From Symsagittifera roscoffensis (lineage: Eukaryota; Xenacoelomorpha; Acoela; Convolutidae): a stretch of 64,000 bases of DNA. How positions within the stretch are numbered: the first letter of the stretch is position 1; each line of letters starts with the position of its first letter. The notes under the pieces were generated by a model. That model saw nothing but the letters and a program-made list of their open reading frames with translations. It was not told the origin of the DNA and made no database searches. The translations under genes and the position numbers were made by a program. The stretch covers positions 71,641,345-71,705,344 of the forward strand of contig NC_087062.1 of the NCBI RefSeq assembly GCF_963678635.1, written 5' to 3'. Positions 22,301-34,300 of this stretch are shown here, in pieces.

Positions 22301-25300
22301 TAACTATGGCGTCTTTTGAAAAAGTCGCAACATTGAGACAAGAGGTTACGAAAGTAGGATCTATTCTCTATTCTTTTCTGAGAGTTCCTAGCGTTAAAGT
22401 TCAATTTTAAACCGGGTTTCGTGAAACACGTTTTTTTGACGCGCATCTGAAAAAATCAACATATTCTACTTAACATCATCGTAACTGACCACCTAAAATT
22501 ACTCTCACACAACGAAAAATAATCGGACAGGAGCAAACGGCTTCGATACACTTGAAACGAGCTGGCTTTCAGTTTTACCAAAGGTGGGTGGGGGATATGT
22601 CAAATTGGCTAAGTTCTAACAACACGCGCGGAAGAATCCTGAGCATTAAAAAACTCAACTTAAATTGCCTAATATTTCACTTGCAGACCACTTAACATAA
22701 GGTTGGTGTCGTCTCACAGCACAGTTTCGCGGAGTTCTGGCGACGTTTTGAGGATTTTTTTGACAATTTTTTTTTATGATTTCACAAAGTTTTTCAGAAA
22801 ATTTGATCAGCCGGTTCGAGTCAAAAATTAATCCAATTTTTTTTTCTAGTGCCTACTTCCTATGTTCCGATTTCACGGATTAACCTTCTGCTCACATATA
22901 TCATAAATTTTTTGTTATCGGGAAAAAGTGTCAAGCGTTTTGTCTATGTACCAATTGTAAAATTTTTCAGTTCATCGGAGCTGCTCAAAAATTTTGAGTA
23001 TTGAGAAAAAATCTCGGGTGCTAGCTTGCGGAAAATTTTCAACTTGTAGTATATCGTATATAATTTTATAGCATAAATCGGAAGTTTTAAATGACTTTGA
23101 GGCAATTCGAAAGTTTTAAATGATCATGATGTAATAATGTCCTCGAGCCGAATTGTTTCTTTTTGACGGTCAGCCTTATTCAAGGTTGAACCAAAATAGA
23201 AGCAAAAAACAAAAATAATTCTCAAAAAGGTAGAGAACCCTTTTTTTAGTATGTAGAAAAATCGGGCCGTGGGGGATTCGAACCTACGCTGAGAGGATCT
23301 TCTTAGTTTTAGTACATTTAGAATAGTCCGCTCAGCCATTAATTTTGGGCTCTTTTTCCTAACTCCCCCCCACCTCACACGAGCGTAAATTTTATGGTCT
23401 AACGAGTGGCTTTACAAGGTTGATTATGAAGACCAAATATATTTGTCATGGCCTAATTAGTCTGCATGTCATTTTTCATGACAATCGGACAATGTGAAAA
23501 GTAATTTTAATAAAAAAAATTTGCAGGTGGGGGAAAGGAACAAGGGTCTAATTTTGTATAGAATTGAGTTTCACTTTGTCTTTGTATGCATTTATACTCT
23601 AGTTACATTTGCGTTGCAACAGAAAAAAAATCACAAAAGTTTTTTCATCGACTTCAACTAATTTTTTTTTCGGTTTAAGTTAAGCATAAATATTGTAAGC
23701 CCGCTCTCTCTCGCCTTTATTCGCTCGAAATTAGACTGAAAAATAAACATTCAAATCGGTTATTATCGATATTGATTTAGTGGTACCTGATTTTGCGTGG
23801 AAAACAAAAATGACAAAAAACTAAAACACACCAGAAGACAAGATTACTCCCCATTTTCAATAATTCTCTTTAAATCATTTTTCAAGAGTTCAAGATGAGG
23901 TTTAAAATGCGCTCAGAGCTTTTGCTTTTTGAACCTGGGAGCAGAAGATATGTACGTTTCAGTTGGACTTTCTCTCTTAAATCCCGCCTTATTTTGTTTC
24001 AAAATGCAATAACTGCCTTCCAATAATTGTCTCAATTATTAGAGAAGACTCCTTGAAAAATGAAATCAAAATAGTTTCAGTTTTTTTTTGTTAAAACCTC
24101 ACTGCTACCTTTCGGTTCATTGAACTCACTGATTCCTAAAACCCGCATACTGTCCATCTTGATCAGCTCGTCCAGAATGAGTTCAGTGCCCACTAGGCCG
24201 AACAGAAGAGGGGCGACGAAAGACCATGCATCTGCGAAGGAAGCACTCACGCTCTGTTTTACTCGGTATGGCCACCGAATACCTAAATACATGATACAAT
24301 TTAAGGTCACCCTTTTCGCCCGACCTCCACGGTTGCGCCACATCCCTCTTCGATCCACTGGTAAACCTACTGCTCAATACTTTGTCCTGTCAATTTTCAA
24401 AATTACACTTTGCTCGCAGTACATGCTGATTTTTTTTGACAAAAAAAAATAAAACTATTTACCCATATGAATTATGATGAATTACGAATTATAATCTGAC
24501 GCGAATGTCCGATGTGCCGAAAAAAAAAATTAAAAAAGGAAAACTTGTTAGGTCTACTGGGAGTTCCGAAAATAAATGTACACTTTGAAACAAAAGTTGA
24601 TTCGCCTTTGTTCGCATCATTTGATGCTATGATTTCAGAGCGTGAACAAGAAATAAGGAAAGAAAATCAACACAACCTACATAAATGTCTTCAATCCGTT
24701 CAATGACGAATGACCCAGTGCCTTCGAATGTGCAAAAATATGTTTCGCAATTTTGTCCAGATCCCGCAAACGCATGAATTAAAAGAGATTCACGCCACTG
24801 ATGTTTTTCGTGCGACATCCTTTCAACATCATTTAAGGTTTTACACCCATAATTTCAATCCTTGAACAGTAGTTGAAAATGAAAAAACTTAGCTCGCCGC
24901 TTCTTAAACAGGGGGGGGGGGGGGGGGGCACAACAGTGGTTCGCCGTGATGAGCTGTACAGTCCTGTCCTTCGTGGATAAATGGTCTTACTCGCTTATGA
25001 AACTCTGTTTAGGACCGAAAACTGGTATGCTTGTCTGTGGCGATTGTCTGTGGAGACTCGGGTAACTGCTGAAGATGTTTTTTACCCCAGATCGTTCATG
25101 ACTGATCTAAAAAAAATGATCCTTTGCTTCTACGAATATCGGATGTTTGATGCTGCGTATGTGAGATTGTAATTTTCCTGGTTATGCCTATATCTGAGGA
25201 CGAGTGATGATCATTGACAGTGTATCATTTGACCATTCTGCTTAATCTCCTCTCGCCAGTGTCGCTGCTAACAGAAGTCATCCGGTGGTTCTCATTACCT

Positions 25301-28300
25301 CTGTCACCTAATTTACCGTTCAGAGCTTTTCGTCAGTGCCGCGCTCTCAACTATCATCTCATCGACCTCGTCTTCTGTTATCTCAGAAGAGGCAAACGTA
25401 TCTCATTGCGTTTCTTATTCGCATTGTATTTTGATTTGTTTCGATTTGAGTTTTGACAGAAGTGATGAAACCAAAGTTCATGCAAAACTGCTGATATGTT
25501 GATGTGTATGGGTGGGTAAATGATCTCAAAAAAGAGTACTAACTGGACACGAATGCTGTGACAACACTGGCCAGTGGTCCCACTCCCTTCTGGTTGTAGA
25601 ACTTGGACACTATGATGAAGGAGAGGGCGGCGAGGAGGAGGAGGAAGAAGCGGATGCGGTTGTTGCGGCCACTGTCTCCGAAGCTGATGTACTTCTCCTC
25701 CGTCTCCACCTCTGTCTGAGGAGGCACCCACCAGAACACACCACTCAACACTAGACAGAATCCCACACACATATACAGGACATTGATACTTGTTCCCCCA
25801 AAGATCAAACAATGATATTAACTTTTTTTATTCAAAGCCAAATTTTTCAGCATTTAATTTCAAAATATTCCAATATATTCGTTTCTTCGCACTTTTTCGA
25901 AGATTCTGACCAAAATTGAGCTTTTTCGGTGCGCAACTTTCTCCTCAAAATTAGTAGAGATTGGCTTCATAAAAGCTTTTAGAAAAGTTTTGGGTATCAT
26001 TCATGCTCGGCCAAAATTGTTTGTCGTACCTCCGGGCGGTAATATTCCCCTGTATCCAGCGTACTAGCCTGTGTAGAGTATTTAGAACTATATAACTGTA
26101 TTTATAGTTAAAGAAACAAAAAACAAACATTTTTAACATAAAAATCGAACATTTCAAATTTTGTGTTTTTAACCATTCAAGTTGGCTTAATTGATCCGCA
26201 GAATATAATATGTTTTTAGAGAAGATCAATGTACCATTTATTTGTTGTAAGATAAGAAAAATTGCGTGTTAAAGCGGTCATGTAATTAAACACCCAGCTC
26301 TTCGTATCACCCGCACCTCGATTTTTTTTGAAAATGAGTAAGCAAAAACATGCAGACATATTTTTCTCGACACAAGGTCCGAATCACGCGACCAATGGGG
26401 CTTTAATATGCTACCACAATCGGCGTCTTAGACTTTTGGATTAAAAAAGCATCACACGCAATATTTCCTTCCAGTCACTTTTAAGGTCGACTAGTTTTTC
26501 AAAGATTTGATGCCAATAATGTCTCAGTTGGCTCAGTTTAGTGGACCAACTAAATTTTGACGTATCATGCGAAGTTTTGGAAGTGTTTTGATTGAAAAAC
26601 AAAAAAAAATCTTACAGCCTCTCGGATTACTAAATCCAAGTTTCAATTTCTCTTGCGTTAACCTTCTAACCCAAACCAAACCAACTAATATCCGGCTGAT
26701 TTAAAAATTTTATACTGTTTGCAACATAATGAAGTCCAATCGGAATCGCCCTAATTCAACCCGAAAAAAAAAAGCTTTTACTTTTTGAAGTGAGTGGAAA
26801 CAACTAACGTAGTGCAATTGCTATGCAGGCCACAGTCCATGCAAAAGTGACCAGCACCAGAGTTCCGGCTTTTTCGTTCTCGAATGCAGGCACACTAATC
26901 AGAGAGTAGGCGAACAGGGCACTGATGTCGTCCATACTGGCTGCTGTGATGATCAGAGGCGGCAGTCCATTGTCTGAAAGAAACATAAATACTATGTCAA
27001 ATTCGCCAGTAGTGCACAAGCTTCCGACCATTGTCACCAAAGCAAAAAAAGTCACCATTATTTTTGAAATTTTCATATTTTAAGAGCGTAAGACCAAATA
27101 GCGATTATTTGCAGCTTAAAAACAGAAAAAATTTTTTCTTGTATGAAGTGTCATTTGGCCAGAAATAAAATATGGACTCGAAATTTTTCGAAATTCAACA
27201 AAATTTTATGATTGGCATTTTTAAAATAAAATTACCCCAATTGAAAAAACTATATCAATAGGTAATTTATTGTATTCCGCTGGGAAATCTGGTAACTAAA
27301 ATCCACTTTCGGAACTAGAAGTCGATCACGTCGTTTTTTCTATGACTCTTACACTTTTGCGGCTGCGATAGCTTGCCTTCCTTTTAACAGAGCAAATGTA
27401 ATGAGGTTTAAACAAAACGAAAATCAAACATGAAAATCAAATTTGAGCGTTCATAAGTTCTAAGATTTTATCCTGAAAAAAGTCATCAAGACTTAAATAG
27501 TAGTATTTAATACGTTCCTGACTCGTAAGAAAGTTTCAAAACATCTCCAAAAAAATGTTGAACGTTTCTTAGCTTGAGGAAAATAATTTTCGAATTCTCC
27601 TACAACGATCTTGTTACGCTGAAGTTTTTCCGCTGCTTGAATGCTTTTTATTTTGTTTGTTTTTCGACACTTTCGTGAAAGTTGTTTTTGACATTTTAAG
27701 GAAAGTTTTTTTAAAATTATTGGTGTATTTTGGCGCGTTTTTCCTCATAAATAACTAAATCTATCGATTTGGCTGGCTCAAATGAGTGATTTTGATTTCA
27801 ATTTTTTTTTAAAAATTGGAACAACTTTTTCTGAAGATTCGGAAAACAGAAGAAAAACAAAACAAGAAATTTGAAGAAAGACTCAAGCTACAACCAGTCA
27901 GATTTTTTTGAAGAAAAACAAAACGAGAAAAAAAGTTTTCTAACCTTAGGCAGGAAATAATGAGTCAAACGAAATTGTAGGTTTATAGCTTGATTCAAAC
28001 GAACTTTATACTTTTCTTAGTTGCTATAAAATAAGAACATGGCCGAAACAGAATTATTCAGCTCAAAAAGAAAAGCCAAAATTGAGCTGTTTTCTAAGTA
28101 AAATTCAAGTAGCAGCCTTGAAAGAATCAGAAAAGTTAACGCACAAAAAAAAACAACTAAAAGTCTTAAACTATATAAACTATATACAAATACGATACAA
28201 ATCTGAATATTTCCACTACCGTTTAACTGCTGTTTCACCTGACATTTCACCAAAAAATTTTTAAAAAAAAACTTGAAACTTTAAAATTTCAGTTACAAGT

Positions 28301-31300
28301 TTCAACATAGTTTGAGCAAACTGCTGGGAAAAATTTGATTTTTGTTTCTGGACAAAGTTAGTCGAGACAGAACACGCATTCTGTTTTAACCTAATACAGT
28401 AATCATATCGTGATCTTTTTAAAACGTATTTATAATGAAACAGTTTTTTGATTTTTAAGTTTGTTTTATTTGCTGTGAAATATGAACATGATAAGGAAAA
28501 TGCAATTCAGCTGAGAGATACTTGTGAGAGTTCTATTTAAAAAATGACAGGTTAAGTTCCAGGTGAATAACCTTTTAGAACCTACTCGAATATTGAAGAG
28601 CACAACTTGACACTTTTGGCAAACTGATTTCATGTAGGAAATAGCTTTAAAAAAGAATCAGAATTAAATCAGCTCAAAAATGTAATAATAAAACTCAAGT
28701 TTGTAACTGGAAACAAACACGAAACTAGTTTGTTCGCATTATAACAAAATTTTGAAGATTCGGACCATCCTTTAATATCTATGACGTATATGTAAAAAAG
28801 ACAGATTTTATTTCAACTTTTATTGACAACTTTCACTCCACACGCTATATTAAAGCGTTAAGTGATACAATATGATATAGACAGTGTACTACAAAAAACC
28901 AAGTAGCTTGCCTCATTTTAGTTTGGATTACAAAAGGAGGCGGATCACTTCGCCAATGGTGCATTATAAAACAAATTATATCAAACGCTAATTATTCTAA
29001 TTCGTTCTATCTTCACATCTTCATAACTTTACGAAACAAAGAATCCGGTTCAGAAGCTGTTTTTTTGCCTAATTTTGTGCAAATAATGACAGGTTAAAAT
29101 GTAGGAAAGAGCTAGTTGAACTCTTGTTTTTGATTGACGAGAAAAATCATACCGAGCTTAATTATTCGGTCAAAAATACCACACGGTCTGAAAAAGGTAT
29201 TTTAATTTTCATTGTTAGCTTTTCTTATTGTAGGATCTGATAAAACAATTGTAGGATCTGATAAAAACGTTTCTTATTGTAGGATCTGATTAAAAAAATG
29301 TTACACTTTAGACGAACAGCTGTTTTGCTTCAACACTCAATAAGAAAAAAGTCACTTCGATTATTTAGAGGATCTTGGCCTTTCTTTCTGATCAAAACAA
29401 TCGGCCAAATTTATGCAAAAAATTTCCTAGAAATTCATGATTTGGCAGGATCAATAATTAAATTATCAAGATATGTTTTTAAAAGGATTTTCTTCTCAGT
29501 AAATGCAGGTTTTGAGAACCACTTGAAAATTTAATTAAGCTTAGTCAACATGTTGACCATTGCTCTTCGAGCTTTCAGAAAAGCTTTTTCGTTTCTTTTT
29601 GATTTTTTGTCTTAAAATTAAACACCTGAAGCGAACTTTATGCTTGAGGGAAAATTGAAAAAGCTGAAAAATTTTTCTAATGGATTTTTGCTTAAATCAT
29701 TGAAAATGGAAAAAAAATTGTATTTGGGTGTACTTTAGTTTTTTTTCTTTTTGTTTATGTTTTACGCAAATTCAGTTGCCACAACCACTCATCGGGGATG
29801 GGACGAGCGGTAAATTATAATAAAGCTCTTTCAGTCATAATTTGTTTGACACTATAATTGACACTAATTTGCAAAAATTAAAAATCTTTTTTTGTAGTTT
29901 TGTTTCAAATGTGGTGGGTTTATTCTGTGCTATTAAATTTTTGCAAATTTTGAAGGCTTTGAAAAAAAAGCGGTCAGGCAAAACAACAATTTTCAACCTT
30001 TGCAAATTTGTTGTTTAAAAATGGGGTGTTTTTCCTCTTGAAAAAATAAACTGAAAGTAAACAGAAATAATACCGCAAAAAAATCAAATTGGAATGTGAG
30101 CAACTTTTTTTAGAACAAGACCTACTAAAGAGTCTTCACTACGTTTTTTGACTCTTAAAACCCAAAGCAAGATTTCAGAACGTTTTTTCATTCTTAACAC
30201 TTTAATTTTAAACCTGATTCTAATAGAATTTTTATGGAAACTGTTTCGTTTTTTTTTAAATTTATTTGTGGTAGAAAACAGAGCCAACATACAGTGGGAA
30301 AATTTTCAGTGAACATAATAAAACCGGAAAAAAGACTGAATTGTTATTTCAGAAACTTGACTTTTCGATATTGAAAATTAAAAATCTATGGCGTTAAAAC
30401 TCTTTGAATTTTGAAACAATTTTTGATTGACACTATTTTGTTTGAATTAACCTAAATAGGCCTTGTTTTATTCCGCTGGGAAATCTGAAAAAAATATATT
30501 TTTGAAATTAAAAGTTGATCACGTTTTGCATGACCTGTGCCCTTTTGCTGTTCGATTGTGGAGTTCGCAATCGTTTTAACGAGGAAATTAACTGAACTTA
30601 TTTGGGTGAACTTATTTAACGTTAACGCATATGCGAACTTGTACTTTGTAACAATTCTGCCAAATTCTTTTGCAATATCGTCTCAATTTCTCACCATATC
30701 CCTGCTGCTGTATCTTAAGCATGGTGGGCACAATGATAGCTGGAGAGATGCCACAGATGATGAAACCGAACATGTATGCCCATGCCAAGGTGAAGTCCAG
30801 GGCTGTCCATGCCATCATGGCCACTATGGTCGCCTCAACCACAACACCTGAAAACATCAACACTCTGACTCACCAGCAGATTTAGGGGGGAGGGGTTGCT
30901 GACGCTTTTTTTCTTAGGAATTCGGCCCCCTGCCGACCCAAAGGGTCCCCCTTTCTACTATTTTGAGATATCCATTTTTGGTGACGGACCCTTAAATTTT
31001 TCTAAAGGCGCCTTCGGTGCCAAGATATACTAATTTTCCTGAGGGAGCGCGCGGCGAAAAAAAACGCAATTTTTGGGTCAAAATTTTCCTAAAATTGCTT
31101 AAAAACGCTTTTTTTCGGCCTGTTTTTTCAAGTTTTGCCTGCGGCGCAGAAAATTTGTTCAAAATGGGCTCCTTAGAGTAATTTAGGAGAGCTCAGAACA
31201 ATAATTTTGTCGACCTAAAAAACGTCGACAAAATTCTTAACAATTTTTTGAAAATCCGCCCCCCCCCCCCCCTCGAGAAAATCCTTGATCCGCCCCTGCT

Positions 31301-34300
31301 CTGACTATTTTCAAACGTCCAAGAAGTGACCTGTAAGTTCTTGTTTGAACTTCAGTTTGAGAAACAATAGGTGAACTTATTACATCAAGTGCTAATAAAA
31401 ACTTTCAAATGGTTTTAAGATTGTTAGTATTTGCAGACAACCACGAAAAGAAAAAGAGCCATAAAACCATTTTTAATTATATTGACACCAAATTGTGACC
31501 TGGTGTGGTTGCAAGTAGTACAATTGTGCACCCCATCTGTTTGAAGGTGGCCAGATTGAGAGAGAGTCCAGCCCTGACTAGAATGATGGAGAAGGCGAAG
31601 TCGTTCAGGATCTCCTTAGTTGTCCGGTTGATCGTCCGGATGAAGGGCAGACAGTTGGACAGGACGAAACCGGCCAGCAACATACCTTATGCACACATTT
31701 AAGTACGAAAAGTGAAAGCCGCAGCATTGTACAGACGGAAAAAAGAAAATCTATTATGGCGCAAGTAACTAGTTGCATTTAGACAATTTTACCAATTTGA
31801 CGAGTTTTTTTATTCATACAAAACATGTTGAATGCCAAAATATTGAAGTGTAGTAAAAAGTAGGTGAAGGAATGGTAGTTTGTGCTATCGTTTCTAGTTT
31901 TGATATCAGTGGTTGTTTTTTTTCTGTCACAGATTGTTTTTTTTTTTTCAAATTTCCATCTGCATTTTAGATACCACCAACAGAAACAATTTAAATGTGA
32001 AGGTTCTTGACCATCCACAATATAATTTGCTTATGAAGATTTGCTTGGATTGAACACGACGTTCAGAAGAAACTTAGAAGAATTGCTAAGAATATTAAAG
32101 CCGAGCCAGATACACGATGAAAAGACTTGCAACTTTAAAAACTGAATATCTTAGCGAAACGCCATTTTTGATTTTTTCTTATATTTTGCACCTGATTATT
32201 TTTGAACTTAAATGTGGCGTTATCTAAATTGTAGCGCTGTATACAAAGAAGCGCTTTCATGTTGCCAAGATTTAATGTTTTTCAGATGTCATTTTTCATT
32301 TAATCTGCATTGATTACTTCGGGAAAAAAATATTCCTGGCACATTTCAGACAAATATTTTTCAGACAACGTTTTAATTGATAAAACTTAGCCAAAAATTG
32401 TGACAACAACAGTTTTAAGCTCGACTCAGCAGCACTCTTCTCTGGTTGCGTTTGAAACGATTAAGATGGTGAATAAGTATTATAGTGCACAGGGGCGGAT
32501 CTAGGATTTTCTCGAGGGGGGGGGGGGGGCGGAATTTCAAAAAATTTTCTAAAATTTTGACGACCTTTTTTTTTTTAGGTCGACCAAATTGATTTTTCGA
32601 GCTCTCCCAAAGCACTGTTTTGCCCCTATTTTGGCAAATTTTTCTGCGCCGCAGGCAAATTTTTGAAAAAACAGTCAAAAAAAAGCCGTTTTTGGGCACT
32701 TTTTGAAAAATTTTGACAAAAAAAATCGCGTTTTTTTTTGGCGCGCGCTCCCCCTCAAAGTTAGTATATATTGGCGCCAAAAGCGCCTTTAGAAAAATTT
32801 TAGGGTCAGGGCGGCCGACTGACCCTAAAATTTTTCTAAAGGCGTTTTTGGCGCCAATATATACTAATTTTGTGATATACACAGTGCTGATTTAAATTAT
32901 CCGGACAAAATGAACAAAACTTGAATTTTCAAAACCGTTTTTTCTCAAATTGGGTTAAGATTAGACAAAAAGGAAGAGAACAAAAGTTGCTTAGAATTTC
33001 ATCAGAAATAACATGGTATAATTTTTTCCGAAATTCTCAACCGAAATTCTCAACCAAAGTTTTACCCCAAAATGGGTCACTTTGGTTTTTTTCAAATAAC
33101 CAAGAGTTACGCTAAAACTATTGCACCATAATAATTCTGAGGAAATTCGAAGCAACTTTTGTTCTCTTCACTTTCTGTCTATTCTTAACCCAATTTGAGA
33201 AAAACGCGTTTGATAATTTAAAACAGCACTGTAGCAATAGGTTTCAGGAGCGCTAAATGCTCGAAACTTGCATGGTCTTTGATTGGCTCGAATGTTTCTC
33301 ATGTAGAGAGAAAAAGTATATACTACTAAATCACTGGCGCTAATAGTGACACTTGCGAAACAATTTATGTCGAAAACGGACAATGTTTTGGTGTTAACCG
33401 ATGAAAAAAACTTAAAAAGCATTACTGAATATCAGTAATCACGCATCTTAGAAGAGTGAAAAGAAATCAAATATAATGAGTTTTTTTGGATTAAATTGTT
33501 CACAAGATAATCGACTCTCATGTTACCCTCGAACAACAAAATGGAATAAAAAATCAATTACATTCCACTGTTTTATAAATTTAAAACTAATTATAATCAT
33601 TTAAAAATTAATTAAAATAGATTTTTTCCACTTCATCTTTATTTCGCGTCAGGCAAAAGTTTGCAATAAGTTCTGCAATTATCAAATGAATAATACCGAA
33701 GCTTTGCGAAACGAGTACACAGCCTACTCGATTTCTACAACTTAAACTTCCCAAACTGCATAACAATTTCATTCCGAAACCTCCTCATCGTTTGCCAATT
33801 TGCCAATTTGCCACCTTACACCCCTAACAATTGTCATTTTGTCCTTTACACCCACCACCACCCCACTAAAAAATAACTACATCAACTCCCTTCTCCCCAA
33901 CACCAAAACCAACCGCCCCCTCCCAGACATTTAGCTCTTTGCCACTTACCCACCAACGTTTGTTATTTGCCTTTGTCCTTACCCCCCACCCCAGTCCCCA
34001 ACCAGTCTCCTTACCAGATCCATCTTCTTACAAATCAGACACACCTCCCCCCAGCAGATACATCCCGTCCCCCAAAACAAATTGACAGATGTTTTTGGCC
34101 AAGTTGTTGACAAGACAGTTTAAAAAGGCCATTATTGGAAAATATTCCCTGTCAAAATTAGATACTTACATAGTTACATATTTACATACATACATGCATA
34201 CATGCATACATACATACATACATACATACATACATAAATACCTAAAAACGCACAGACATATATACAGGCAGGGGCGGATCTAGGATTTTCTCGAGGGGGG

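Larger units (their letters stand above)
22150..24075. other. Intron 7 sequence without other features
   Basis: Apart from the short palindrome and the tRNA-like sequence noted separately, this AT-rich stretch shows no coding frame, recognised repeat or regulatory signal. Confidence 0.5.

Noticed and set aside
23262-23345. A functional tRNA gene
   Set aside because: Acceptor arms do not pair and the T stem has mismatches, despite good A and B boxes.
25378-25812. 144-codon minus frame overlapping exon 6
   Set aside because: Wrong frame of a real exon; the other frame gives the family helices.
25951-26229. Minus frame with 'GNITARRYDKQFW', slightly like a Tc1/mariner transposase segment
   Set aside because: Only about 15 residues look similar, there is no catalytic motif, and the rest is low-complexity. 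Too weak to call.
32415-32882. 155-codon minus-strand frame and similar frames at 34,455, 56,036, 56,091 and 62,023
   Set aside because: All lie in hAT-like MITE copies and share the same apparent peptide because the element is repeated. No domain, and frames differ between copies.
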